Below are positions 8,633-17,365 of a stretch of 64,000 bases of DNA, piece by piece (positions within the stretch are counted from its first letter, which is position 1; each line of letters opens with the position of its first letter). The stretch lies in assembly GCA_963832305.1 (NCBI GenBank), contig CAWHTU010000002.1:1-64000 (forward strand), given 5' to 3'. This DNA is from Roseiarcus sp963832305. Lineage in GTDB: Bacteria; Pseudomonadota; Alphaproteobacteria; Rhizobiales; Beijerinckiaceae. Under the pieces are notes generated by a model. The model saw only the letters and a program-made list of their open reading frames with translations. It was not told the origin of the DNA and made no database searches. The position numbers and the translations under genes were made by a program.

Positions 8633-8808
8633 TATTCCCATTCGCCAAATGGCGCTCGCAGCCCCACGGGCGCGGCCCCGGGGAGGAGCGAGGACAGAAA
8701 AAAGTCAATTGAATCGCCCGTAAGCGACTGAAAAACCTCGATTACAAAAAGCAAAAGAAAGCGCTTTCGTTTTCGCCGGTTTTCGCCGGTTTTCGCCGAT
8801 TTTCGCCA
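8604..8808 (+). repeat. dispersed promoter-plus-tandem-repeat element, copy A
   Basis: Fills most of the 382-bp gap between the cysteine-rich gene and the SH3 gene. Order: promoter (8604-8632), a GC-rich stretch, the shared block GCGACTGAAAAACCTCGATT (8725-8744), a 12-base perfect palindrome GAAAGCGCTTTC, then a tandem array of the 10-base unit TTTTCGCCGG at 8770-8808, four units with the last two diverged. Expected transcription starts near 8640 and would give an RNA of roughly 170 nt or a leader for the SH3 gene 100 bp on. On the opposite strand a short open frame crosses the array, but the 10-base period does not keep frame, so coding is doubtful. Confidence 0.6.
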
Positions 8809-8908
8809 AGGCCAGGCGCCTCGCTCGCCCACGACCGGACTCTCGCAGCCGCCTCTCGACCTCGGCCGGCGAGGCGATTATCCTGGTCGATCGAAGCAGG
8901 GAGTGGGA

Positions 8909-9292
8909 ATGATTGGGCGAATCGCTCTTGGGATTTGTGCGGCCTGCGCGATGGCATGCCCGGCGCTTGCGGAGCTGGCGATGACGGGGGCGCCCGTCAC
9001 GATGCGCGCCGCGCCCTCGGGGAAGGCGGCGGTAGTGCAGCACGTCCCGGCGAGCGCCGAGATCGAGCTTTCGACCTGTCGCCGCGGCTGGTGTCAGGCC
9101 TCGTGGCGGCATTTGGCGGGCTACGTTCCGGCCGATGCGGTGGTTCTGGGGGCGCCGCCGGCGACGTTGCCCGGCGAGGAAATGCCGCCGCCGTTTGTCC
9201 ATGTGCAGCCGACTTGGGCCACGCCTCCGGCTTGGCGATGGACCGGCGGCTATGTCGGGACCGACTTCGGCTTTGGCTCGGGCGGCTGGTAG
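8909..9292 (+). CDS. secreted SH3-like domain protein
   Basis: A 127-residue exported protein. A Sec signal peptide (IALGICAACAMACPALA) is followed by a bacterial SH3-like domain: VTMRAAPSGKAAVVQHVPA, then ELSTCRRGWCQASWRHLAGYVPAD, with a probable disulphide between the two cysteines. A proline- and tryptophan-rich tail ends in glycines. Such small SH3_3 proteins bind the cell wall or act as periplasmic adaptors. The ATG at 8909 has the ribosome site AGGGAG seven bases upstream; a GTG two codons earlier is less likely. Repeat element A sits directly upstream and may supply its promoter. Confidence 0.82.
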   Translation: MIGRIALGICAACAMACPALAELAMTGAPVTMRAAPSGKAAVVQHVPASAEIELSTCRRGWCQASWRHLAGYVPADAVVLGAPPATLPGEEMPPPFVHVQPTWATPPAWRWTGGYVGTDFGFGSGGW

Positions 9293-9379
9293 CGCCGGAC
9301 TGGGGTCAACGCGACGCCGCCCCTACCCATAGACGCCGCACCGCCTTATATGGCGGACTGACCCCCTTGAGATCAGGAG

Positions 9380-10408
9380 ATGAACCGCGTGACCACGAGC
9401 CACGAGCCGGGCAAAATCCCCGTCACCGTCCTCACCGGCTATCTCGGCGCCGGCAAGACGACGCTGCTCAACCGGATTCTAAGCGAGCCGCACGGCAAGC
9501 GCTATGCGGTCGTCGTCAATGAATTCGGCGAGATCGGGATCGACAACGAACTTGTCGTCGGCGCCGACGAGGAAGTGTTCGAGATGAACAACGGCTGCAT
9601 CTGCTGCACGGTGCGCGGTGACCTCATCCGGATCATCGAGGGCCTGATGAAGCGCAAGGGTCGGTTCGACGCGATCATTGTCGAGACGACCGGCCTCGCC
9701 GATCCCGCGCCGGTGGCGCAGACTTTCTTCGTTGACCAGGACGTGCGCGAGGCGGCGCGGCTCGACGCGGTGGTGACGGTCGCCGACGCCAAATGGCTCG
9801 CCCAACGCCTGCGCGATGCGCCGGAGGCCAAGAACCAGATCGCCTTCGCCGACGTCATCATCATCAACAAAACCGACCTCGTCAGCCCAGCGGAATTGCG
9901 CGAGGTCGAGGCGCGCATCCGCGCCATCAACCCGTACGCGTTGCTCCATCGGGCGAAGAACTGCGACGTTCCGATCGCGGAAGTGCTCGAGCGGCGCGCC
10001 TTCGATCTCGACCGGATCCTCGACATCGAGCCCGATTTCCTCGTCGCCGAGGACCACGACCACAACCATGGCGATGGCCATCATCATCACGGCCTCAAGC
10101 ACTATCACGACGAGGATATGCAGTCGGTCGCAGTGAGGCTCGAGGGAGACGTCGATCCGGCCAAGTTCATGCCGTGGATCAACCGAGTCACGCAGGAGCA
10201 GGGTCCCAACATCCTGCGCTGCAAAGGTATCGTAGCGATGAAGGGCGACCCCAAGCGCTTTGTCTTCCAGGGCGTCCACATGATGCTCGACGGCGACTCG
10301 CAGCGCGAATGGAAGCCTGACGAAAAGCGGGAGTTGAAGGTCGTGTTCATCGGCCGCGACCTCGCGGAGGAGGATATCCGCAGCGGGTTCCTGGCCTGCG
10401 CGGCGTGA
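9380..10408 (+). CDS. CobW/ZNG1-family GTP-dependent metallochaperone
   Basis: A 342-residue G3E GTPase. Walker A is GYLGAGKTTLL (residues 20-30), the metal-binding CICC follows at 73-76, then VETTGLADP and the guanine-specificity motif NKTD near 168. A histidine-rich loop (DHDHNHGDGHHHHGLKHYH) lies near residue 225, and the C-terminal CobW_C domain completes it. The family inserts zinc or cobalt into target enzymes; the His-rich loop suggests zinc storage or sensing. AGGAG directly abuts this ATG, so the GTG three codons on (9389), with ideal spacing, may be the true start. A WD40 gene follows after 16 bp and is probably co-transcribed. Confidence 0.93.
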   Translation: MNRVTTSHEPGKIPVTVLTGYLGAGKTTLLNRILSEPHGKRYAVVVNEFGEIGIDNELVVGADEEVFEMNNGCICCTVRGDLIRIIEGLMKRKGRFDAIIVETTGLADPAPVAQTFFVDQDVREAARLDAVVTVADAKWLAQRLRDAPEAKNQIAFADVIIINKTDLVSPAELREVEARIRAINPYALLHRAKNCDVPIAEVLERRAFDLDRILDIEPDFLVAEDHDHNHGDGHHHHGLKHYHDEDMQSVAVRLEGDVDPAKFMPWINRVTQEQGPNILRCKGIVAMKGDPKRFVFQGVHMMLDGDSQREWKPDEKRELKVVFIGRDLAEEDIRSGFLACAA

Positions 10409-10424
10409 ACGGTTTTCGGTTCGC

Positions 10425-11426
10425 ATGACTGACGGCAGGGCGACCGCTTCCCTTACTCAATTTGCCCGCCAGTTCGAGGCGGGCGCGCACGTGGTGGCGG
10501 GAGCGTTCCTCGACGGCGCTCCAACTCTGGCGCTGGCCGATGGGGCTCTCCTGATCGGCGAGCCGGAGGACCAGAAGCGCGTCGTCGTTCACCCCGACGC
10601 CGCGATCCTGACCGCTATCAGTGACGGGGAAACGCTCATCACCGGCGGCGATGAGGGGCGGGTTGTTGCGACCCGGGCCGACGGCGCCCCGCAAGAGATC
10701 GCCGACGAGAAAGGACGGTGGATCGACGCCCTGGCGATGCGCGGCAAGGCCTATGCCTGGAGCGCCGGCAAGCAGGTTCGCGCCCGCGACGAAACGGGAG
10801 CGATCAAGAGCTGGAGCGCGCCGACGACGGCTCGCGGCCTCGCCTTCCAGCCCAAGGGCTACCGTCTCGCGGTGACCCATTACAATGGCGCGACATTGTG
10901 GTTTCCGAAAGTCGAAGTGGCGCCGCAGACGCTGGAGTGGAAGGGGGCGCATCTCGACGCGGCATTCTCTCCCGACGGGCGCTTTCTCGTCACCTCGATG
11001 CAGGAAAACTCCCTGCACGGCTGGCGGCTTGCCGACTCACGTAACATGCGAATGACCGGGTACCCGGCCAAGACGCGCTCGCTTTCCTGGTCGCACGACG
11101 GCGACTGGCTTGCGACCTCGGGCGCCGACGCCGCCGTCGTGTGGCCTTTCAAGGACAAGGACGGCCCGATGGGCAAGGCCCCGCGCGAATGCGGCGTCCG
11201 CGAAGCGCGGGTCACGAAAGTGGCGTTCCATCCCAAGGCGCTGGTCGTCGCGATCGGCTACGCCGATGGGGCCGTCCTGTTGTGCCGCCTGGCGGACGCG
11301 GCCGAGATTCCGGTGCGCGATCCCGGCGGCGGTCCGGTGAGCGCACTTGGCTGGGACGCCTCTGGCGCGCGACTGCTCTTTGGCTTGGAAACCGGCGCGG
11401 CGGGCCTCCTGAACTTACCGGCCTGA
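10425..11426 (+). CDS. WD40-repeat protein
   Basis: A 333-residue protein of beta-propeller type. Repeats are recognised by segments such as LAFQPKGYRLAVTHYNGA, AAFSPDGRFLVTSMQENS, SLSWSHDGDWLATSGADAA and VAFHPKALVVAIGYADGAV, at roughly 40-residue spacing. There is no signal peptide, so it is cytoplasmic. WD40 proteins are scaffolds. The immediate position behind a CobW GTPase is seen widely in alphaproteobacteria and suggests the propeller works with the metallochaperone, perhaps as adaptor to the client enzyme; that link is inference. Confidence 0.88.
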   Translation: MTDGRATASLTQFARQFEAGAHVVAGAFLDGAPTLALADGALLIGEPEDQKRVVVHPDAAILTAISDGETLITGGDEGRVVATRADGAPQEIADEKGRWIDALAMRGKAYAWSAGKQVRARDETGAIKSWSAPTTARGLAFQPKGYRLAVTHYNGATLWFPKVEVAPQTLEWKGAHLDAAFSPDGRFLVTSMQENSLHGWRLADSRNMRMTGYPAKTRSLSWSHDGDWLATSGADAAVVWPFKDKDGPMGKAPRECGVREARVTKVAFHPKALVVAIGYADGAVLLCRLADAAEIPVRDPGGGPVSALGWDASGARLLFGLETGAAGLLNLPA

Positions 11427-11499
11427 CGCCGGGCTTTCGCGCTTGCCAGCGGCGCCGGAAAGGGAGAATCCTCCCGCCGCGAGAGTCGCCGGGAATTCC

Positions 11500-13809
11500 A
11501 TGGGTGAGGCCTATATCGGAGTGGACGTCGGCACCCTCAGCGCCAGGGCCGGCGTTTTCGATTCGGGCGGACGGCTCATCGCCGCCGCACGGCGGGCTAT
11601 CGAAATCTGGCGCGAACCCGGCGAGATCGTCGAGCAATCGTCGGACGATATCTGGCGGGCCGTGACCACGGCAGTGCGCGAGGCGGTCGAGGCGTCAGGT
11701 CTGCCGCCCGAGGGGATTGCCGGCATGGGCTTCGACGCCACTTGCTCGCTGGTTGCGCTTGACGGGCGCGGCCGCCCTCTGTCGGTGAGCCCGACCGGAG
11801 CACCCGAACGCAATGTGGTCGTATGGATGGACCATCGAGCCGCCGCCGACGCCGACCGGATCAACTGCGGTGGACACAAGACCCTGCGCTATGTGGGCGG
11901 CAGGATCTCGCCTGAGATGCATGTGCCCAAACTTGCGTGGCTCGCCCGGCGGAGGCCCGAAACGATTGCCGAGGCTGGGCATTTCTTCGACCTCACCGAT
12001 TTCCTGTCGTACCGGGCGACCGGCTCGCTCACCCGCTCGACATGCACGACGACCTGCAAGTTCTGCTATCTCGGGCAAGAAAAGCGCTGGCCGGGCGAAT
12101 TCTTCGACAGTGTGGGCCTCGGCTTCCTCAACCACGACGACCATGCGCTCATTGGCGCTCATCCGGCGCCGCCGGGCGCGCCGCTTGGCCGGGGATTGAC
12201 CGCCGAGTCCGCCGCGGCGATGGCCTTGCGGCCCGGGACTCCGGTCGGCGCCGGGCTGATCGACGCCCACGCGGGCGCCGCGGGCACGCTGGGCGCGCGC
12301 GGAGAAGGGGGACGGGCCAATTCGCGCCGGCGCCTGGCGCTGATCCTCGGCACCTCGTCGAGCTGCATGGCGCTCTCGGATGAACCGCAATTCGTCGATG
12401 GCGTGTGGGGACCGCATTTCGCGGCGTTGACTCCCGATCAATGGCTCATAGACGGCGGCCAGTCGGCGTTCGGCGCGGCGATCGATCATCTCTTGCGGCT
12501 GCATCCGGCGTTCCCCACGCTATCCGCGCACGTGGGAGCGCGTGCGCTGGCGGTGCTCGAGAATGAGATCGTGGCTCGCGCGGGCAGTCTATCGCAGGCG
12601 GCTCTGATCGCCGAGGGGCTGCACGTCCTGCCTGACTTCATCGGCAGCCGATCGCCTGTCGCCGATCCGGGCGCGCGCGGGGGCGTCATGGGGATGGACC
12701 TGCGCGAAGACGTTGCGAGCCTGCAGGAGCTTTACGTCGCCGGCCTCTGTGGTCTCGCCTATGGCCTCAATGACATCGTCGACAAGCTCGAGCGGGCCGG
12801 TTACGAGTTCGACGCGATCGTCGTCAGCGGCGGCGCGGCGCGGAGCCCGCTGGTTCGCCAGATCATCGCCGATGTGTGCGGCAAGCCGGTTGAGGCGCCC
12901 GAGACGGCGGAGCCAGTGCTGCTCGGCTCGGCGATGATCGGCGCCGTTGCGGCGGGCGCGCAGACGCTTGCGTCGGCGATGGCCTCGATGTCTGAGATCG
13001 CGACTCGCGCGGCCCCGGCCGGTGGGACCATCGCGGCGTTCCATGCCCGAAAACGTCGGGCGCACGAGATTCTGCGTGAGGCCGAGCGGGAGATTCGCCA
13101 CGCCAACCTGAAGGCCCGCTGGCCCGAGGTCGTCATTTTCGATTGCGACGGCGTGCTCGTCGACAGCGAGGTAATCGCGCTCGCTGTGACCCGTCGACGG
13201 CTCGGCGAGGCTGGCCTTCATTTGAGCGACGAGGAGACGCGCGAGCGTTTCCAGGGGCAGCGGCTCGATTCGGTCGTGCGCCGGGTCGAAACCGAACTCG
13301 GGGCGCCGCTCCCCAAGGACTTCCCCGACGATCTTACACGCGAGATTCTGGCGACATTCGCGCGCGAGTTGAAGGGGGTCGAAGGCGTGCGACAGGCGGT
13401 CGGCGGCTTGAGGGCGCGTGTTTGCGTGGCCTCTTCCAGCGCGCCCGAGCGATTGAGCTTCGCGCTTCGGGTGACCGGCTATGAGGCCATGTTCGCGCCC
13501 AACATCTTCTCTGCCGCCGAGGTCGCCCAGGGAAAGCCAAGTCCCGATCTTTTCCTCTTCGCTGCGCGCGCGATGGGCGCTGCGCCGGAGGACTGCCTGG
13601 TGATCGAGGATAGCGTCGCGGGCGTCGCCGCGGCGCAGGCCGCTGGAATGAGAGTATTCGGGTTCGTCGGCGCTAGCCATTTCTCGCACCTCGACGAGGG
13701 AGCGGATTTGACCGCGGCCGGCGCCGAACTCATCTTCGACGACATGGCGCGGCTGCCCGATATCGTGGCCGGGCGAACGGCGCGGATAGGCGCGGCGAAC
13801 ACGGGTTGA
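11500..13809 (+). CDS. FGGY-family carbohydrate kinase fused to a HAD-family phosphatase
   Basis: A 769-residue bifunctional protein. Residues 1 to about 530 are an FGGY pentulose/polyol kinase of ribulokinase (FGGY-YpcQ) type. Marks are YIGVDVGTLSARAGVFD, the substrate loop VVWMDHRA, the phosphate motif LILGTSSSCM and the adenine-binding VVSGGAARSPLVRQI. Residues 540-765 are a beta-phosphoglucomutase-like HAD enzyme with FDCDGVLVDSE (547-557), VASSSAPER, GKPSPDLFLFAA and VIEDSVAGV. The two are normally separate genes in polyol operons; here the frame runs through without a stop. Likely roles are phosphorylation of the keto-pentose or hexose made by the operon's dehydrogenases, and dephosphorylation of a sugar-phosphate by-product. 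The ATG at 11500 is preferred to an upstream one because the conserved domain begins there. The SorC gene starts four bases after its stop. Confidence 0.88.
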   Translation: MGEAYIGVDVGTLSARAGVFDSGGRLIAAARRAIEIWREPGEIVEQSSDDIWRAVTTAVREAVEASGLPPEGIAGMGFDATCSLVALDGRGRPLSVSPTGAPERNVVVWMDHRAAADADRINCGGHKTLRYVGGRISPEMHVPKLAWLARRRPETIAEAGHFFDLTDFLSYRATGSLTRSTCTTTCKFCYLGQEKRWPGEFFDSVGLGFLNHDDHALIGAHPAPPGAPLGRGLTAESAAAMALRPGTPVGAGLIDAHAGAAGTLGARGEGGRANSRRRLALILGTSSSCMALSDEPQFVDGVWGPHFAALTPDQWLIDGGQSAFGAAIDHLLRLHPAFPTLSAHVGARALAVLENEIVARAGSLSQAALIAEGLHVLPDFIGSRSPVADPGARGGVMGMDLREDVASLQELYVAGLCGLAYGLNDIVDKLERAGYEFDAIVVSGGAARSPLVRQIIADVCGKPVEAPETAEPVLLGSAMIGAVAAGAQTLASAMASMSEIATRAAPAGGTIAAFHARKRRAHEILREAEREIRHANLKARWPEVVIFDCDGVLVDSEVIALAVTRRRLGEAGLHLSDEETRERFQGQRLDSVVRRVETELGAPLPKDFPDDLTREILATFARELKGVEGVRQAVGGLRARVCVASSSAPERLSFALRVTGYEAMFAPNIFSAAEVAQGKPSPDLFLFAARAMGAAPEDCLVIEDSVAGVAAAQAAGMRVFGFVGASHFSHLDEGADLTAAGAELIFDDMARLPDIVAGRTARIGAANTG

Positions 13810-13813
13810 CGTC

Positions 13814-14770
13814 ATGGCGCGCAAGTCGGATCACGACGGTCCGAGGCTCGACGAGGCCGCACGGGCTGGCTGGCTCTACTACGTCGCCGGCAACACGCAG
13901 GACGAGATCGCCCGCAAGCTCGGCATTTCGCGCCAGGCGGCGCAACGCCTGGTTTCGCTGGCGATCAGCGAGCGGCTGATCAAGGTCAGACTCGATCATC
14001 CGATTGCCCGCTGCATGGAGCTCGCCGCGGCCCTGAAGCTGCGATACGACCTGCGTTTCTGCGAAGTCGCGCCGACCGATCCCGACTCGACGTCGTCGAC
14101 GCTCGGAATCGCGCAGGTGGCGGCGGCTGAGTTCGAGCGGTGGCTCAGGAGGCCCGAGCCGGCCGTCATCGGCATCGGCACCGGGCGCACGATGCGCGCC
14201 GTCGCCGACCAATTGCCGGCCATGGAGTGTCCCCAACACAAACTGGTCGCCCTCGTCGGCACCACCAAGACCGACGGCTCGGCGTCGTTTTACGACGTCA
14301 TCATTCGCGTTTCCGACAGTGTGCGCGCACCCCACTATCCAATGCCGGTTCCGGTCATTGCGCGCTCGGTCGAGGAGCGGGAGCTCCTGACGAATCTGGC
14401 TTCGGTCAGGAGCCTGTTCGACCTCGTCGAGCGCACCGATGTGAGTTTCGTCGGCGTCGGCGCGGTCGGCGACTCGGCGGCTCTGGTTCAGGACGGAATC
14501 ATCACACGCCAGGAGGCCGAGGCCCTCCGCCAGGCGGGCGCGGTAGGCGAAATCACCGGCTGGGCGTTCGATTCGGCGGGGAAAGTGCTCGCCGAAGGCA
14601 CAAACCAGCGGGTTGCCTCAGCGCCGCTGCGGCGAGCGGACAATCGGCTTGTGATTGGTGTCGCGATGGGGCCGTCGCGGCGGGCTCCGATACGCGGAGC
14701 GCTAGCCGGTCGGCTAATTTCCGGCCTGGTCACCGACGAGTCGACCGCCGAGCATTTGCTGCAGCGCTGA
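13814..14770 (+). CDS. SorC/DeoR-type sugar-binding transcriptional regulator of the polyol operon
   Basis: A 318-residue DNA-binding regulator. The N-terminal helix-turn-helix is in YVAGNTQDEIARKLGISRQA (residues 22-41), followed by the SorC sugar-phosphate-binding domain, with GIGTGRTMRAVADQLP near 120 and VSFVGVGAVGD near 215. It lies four bases after the kinase gene and just ahead of the transporter operon, whose leader contains a perfect palindrome. SorC proteins respond to a phosphorylated sugar and may activate or repress; by position it controls the transporter and dehydrogenase genes downstream. Confidence 0.92.
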   Translation: MARKSDHDGPRLDEAARAGWLYYVAGNTQDEIARKLGISRQAAQRLVSLAISERLIKVRLDHPIARCMELAAALKLRYDLRFCEVAPTDPDSTSSTLGIAQVAAAEFERWLRRPEPAVIGIGTGRTMRAVADQLPAMECPQHKLVALVGTTKTDGSASFYDVIIRVSDSVRAPHYPMPVPVIARSVEERELLTNLASVRSLFDLVERTDVSFVGVGAVGDSAALVQDGIITRQEAEALRQAGAVGEITGWAFDSAGKVLAEGTNQRVASAPLRRADNRLVIGVAMGPSRRAPIRGALAGRLISGLVTDESTAEHLLQR

Positions 14771-14842
14771 CCGAAAAAGCTATACATCGCAATAGGTTCG
14801 GCTGCTATTTGGTTATTTGTGCGGCGCACCGATAAATTCGCA

Positions 14843-14876
14843 TTGACTTGCGCGAACGAATATGGCGAATATTCGC
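14843..14876 (+). promoter_or_regulatory. probable promoter and SorC operator of the polyol operon
   Basis: TTGACT (14843-14848) is followed, 17-18 bases on, by CGAATA/GAATAT. This -10 lies inside the perfect 12-base palindrome GCGAATATTCGC (14865-14876). A related half-site, GCGAACGAAT, precedes it. A palindrome over the -10 box, between the regulator gene and its target operon, fits an operator for the SorC protein. The remaining leader has the ribosome site CGGAGGAAA before 14929. Confidence 0.5.
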
Positions 14877-14928
14877 CCGCTCAATTGGCAAATGCCCAAC
14901 ACGGCATTGCCTCATCGGAGGAAACGCT

Positions 14929-16246
14929 ATGAAGGTTCACGTGAAGGGCGTGCTAGGGGCGGTCGCGCTCGCAAGCTTCTCGCTTCCCGCCTACGCCGAC
15001 ACGACGCTGACGATCGCCACCGTCAACAACAGCGACATGGTGCGGATGCAGGGGCTAACGGAAGATTTCACCAAGGCCAATCCCGACATCAAGCTCAATT
15101 GGGTCACGCTCGAAGAGAACGTGCTGCGCCAGAAGGTGACGACCGACATCGCCACCAAGGGCGGCCAGTTCGACATTTTGACCATCGGCACCTACGAAGT
15201 TCCGATCTGGGCGAAAAAGAAATGGCTGGTGCCGCTCGACAAGCTCGGCGCCGACTACGACGTCGACGATCTTCTGCCCGCCATTCGCTCGGGTCTCTCG
15301 CTCGACAAGAATCTCTACGCCTCGCCCTTCTACGGCGAGAGCTCGTTCGTGATGTATCGCACCGACCTGATGGAGAAGGCCGGGCTCAAGATGCCGGAGA
15401 GCCCGACTTGGGACTTCATTAGGCAGGCCGCCGACAAGATGACCGACAAGGCCGCCGGTGTTTACGGAATTTGCCTGCGCGGCAAGGCCGGCTGGGGCGA
15501 GAACATGGCTTTCCTTACCGCCATGTCCAACTCCTTCGGAGCACGCTGGTTCGACGAGAAATGGAACGCCCAGTTCAATACGCCGGAGTGGAAGAAGACG
15601 CTCGATTTCTATGTGACGCTGATGAAGGCCGATGGTCCTCCTGGCGCCTCGTCGAACGGCTTCAACGAGAACCTGGCGCTGTTCGGCGACGGCAAGTGCG
15701 GCATGTGGATCGACGCGACGGTTGCGGCCGGCTTCGTCACCGATCCGAAGCAATCCAGGGTCTCGGACAAAGTGGGCTTCGCGCTCGCGCCCAACAACGG
15801 GCTCGGCAAGAACGCCAACTGGCTCTGGGCATGGTCGCTCGCGGTGCCGGCCGGAACCGCCAAGGCCGATGCGGCGGAGAAGTTCATTTCCTGGGCGACC
15901 AGCAAGCATTACACCGAGCTCGTCGCCTCGAAGGTCGGCTGGGCGCAGGTCCCGCCAGGAACGCGCACATCCCTCTATAAGAACCCGGACTATCTGAAGG
16001 CGGCCCCGTTCGCCGAACTGACCTTGAAATCGATCGAGTTCGGCCGATCCGCTGCACCCGACCGTGAAACCAGTTCCCTATACCGGCGTTCAATTCGTGG
16101 CGATCCCCGAGTTCCAGGGCATCGCGACCGACGTCGGGCAGGACTTCTCGGCCGCGCTGGCCGGGACCATGTCGGTCGACGATGCCCTGGCCAAGGCTCA
16201 GACCTCGACCGAGGCGGCGATGAAGAAGGCCGGCTACATCAAGTAA
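14929..16246 (+). pseudogene. polyol ABC transporter substrate-binding protein (SmoE-like), frameshifted
   Basis: Periplasmic family-1 solute-binding protein of the sorbitol/mannitol type. A signal peptide (GAVALASFSLPAYADTT) is followed by LTIATVNNSDMVRMQGLTED, PIWAKKKWLVPLD and YASPFYGESSFVMYRTDLMEKAG. The first frame is right up to LTLKSIE near 16038; the remaining roughly 65 residues (ADPLHPTVKPVPYTGVQF through KKAGYIK, stop at 16244-16246) continue one frame over. Removing one T at about 16040 restores an intact 438-residue protein. The rest of the operon is intact, so a sequencing indel is more likely than loss. Read as it stands, the first frame runs to 16293. It delivers polyols to the permeases downstream. 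Confidence 0.85.
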
Positions 16247-16313
16247 ACCTGACGCCCTCCGCCATGCGAGCGTTTCGCGCGGGGCGGCCTTAGGGACGTT
16301 CCTCCCCGTCCCG

Positions 16314-16339
16314 CCCCCTTTCCGTTCGCGGAAAGGGGG
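16314..16339 (+). terminator. strong UUCG-loop hairpin between binding-protein and permease genes
   Basis: CCCCCTTTCCG (16314-16324), loop TTCG, CGGAAAGGGGG (16329-16339): an 11-bp perfect stem with the very stable UUCG tetraloop. Flanking CCTCCCC and GGGGAGG extend the pairing outward. There is no T-tract. Placed after the binding-protein gene inside a 243-bp gap, it most likely protects the 3' end of an abundant binding-protein mRNA and reduces, without abolishing, read-through into the permeases. Confidence 0.7.
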
Positions 16340-16489
16340 ATAGGGGAGGAGTTGAGAACTGAACGAAGAACGCGCATTGGTCCCGCCGGGCTATCTAAAG
16401 GCCGTGGAACCAGTTGCCCAGAAAGCCTGCGTCGGCCCCAGCTAGAGGGGCGATGGGCGGGCGGGACACGGGGAGAGAGGGCGAAAGGG

Positions 16490-17362
16490 ATGGCGACGCA
16501 GCAAACCACCACCGCGGGCCGCGCTCTCGTCGCGCCGTCGGTCATCCTGCTCTTCGTGTGGATGATCGTGCCGCTCGTCATGACGCTCTATTTCTCGACC
16601 CTGCGCTACAGCCTGCTCGACCCGGACAACGTAAGCTTCGTCGGGTTGCAGAACTACACGGCGTTCCTCACCGATCCGGACTTTCTGACCGCGCTCTACA
16701 ACACGCTGGTCCTTGTCGCCTCGGTGCTCGTCATCAGCGTGTGCGGCGGCATCCTCGTGGCGCTGCTGATGGATCAGCCGGTGTTCGGACAGAACGTGCT
16801 GCGGCTGATGGTGATCGCGCCGTTCTTCGTCATACCAACGGTCAGCGCGCTGGTGTGGAAGAACCTGTTGATGAATCCCGACTCCGGACTATTCGCCTGG
16901 ATCGCCCGATCGTTGGGGTTCGATCCGATCGTCTGGTTCACCAACTGGCCGATGCTATCGGTAATCATCATCGTCTCCTGGGAATGGCTGCCGTTCGCGA
17001 GCCTCATCCTGTTGACGGCGCTGCAGTCGCTCGATGAGGAGCAGAAGGAGGCCGCCTCGCTCGACGGCGCCGGGCCGATTTCCTACTTCGGCTACATCGT
17101 GCTGCCGCACATTGCGCGCGCGATCACCGTCGTCATCCTGATCGAGACGATCTTCCTATTGAGCGTGTTCGCGGAAATCTACGTCACAACCTCCGGCGGC
17201 CCCGGCATCGCGACGACCAACATTCCTTTCCTCGTCTACAAGCAGGCGCTGCTCAACTTCGACATCGGCGGCGCCTCCGCCGGCGGCATCATCGCGGTCA
17301 TTCTCGCCAACATCGTTGCGTTCTTCCTGGTGCGCATCATCGGCAGAAATCTGGAGGGCTGA
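16490..17362 (+). CDS. polyol ABC transporter permease (SmoF-like)
   Basis: A 290-residue inner-membrane permease of the MalF/UgpA class with six predicted helices, beginning with ALVAPSVILLFVWMIVPLVM. The EAA loop that contacts the ATPase is EAASLDGAGPISYFGYIVLP near residue 190. The start at 16490 follows AAAGGG; the frame upstream is non-coding leader. It forms a heterodimer with the next gene's product. The spacing to that gene is three bases. Confidence 0.93.
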   Translation: MATQQTTTAGRALVAPSVILLFVWMIVPLVMTLYFSTLRYSLLDPDNVSFVGLQNYTAFLTDPDFLTALYNTLVLVASVLVISVCGGILVALLMDQPVFGQNVLRLMVIAPFFVIPTVSALVWKNLLMNPDSGLFAWIARSLGFDPIVWFTNWPMLSVIIIVSWEWLPFASLILLTALQSLDEEQKEAASLDGAGPISYFGYIVLPHIARAITVVILIETIFLLSVFAEIYVTTSGGPGIATTNIPFLVYKQALLNFDIGGASAGGIIAVILANIVAFFLVRIIGRNLEG

Positions 17363-17365
17363 GCG

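Noticed and set aside
16030..16050. Programmed frameshift in the binding-protein gene
   Set aside because: The sequence around 16040 has no slippery heptamer or stop-linked signal, and binding proteins are not known to use recoding. A simple inserted T explains it.
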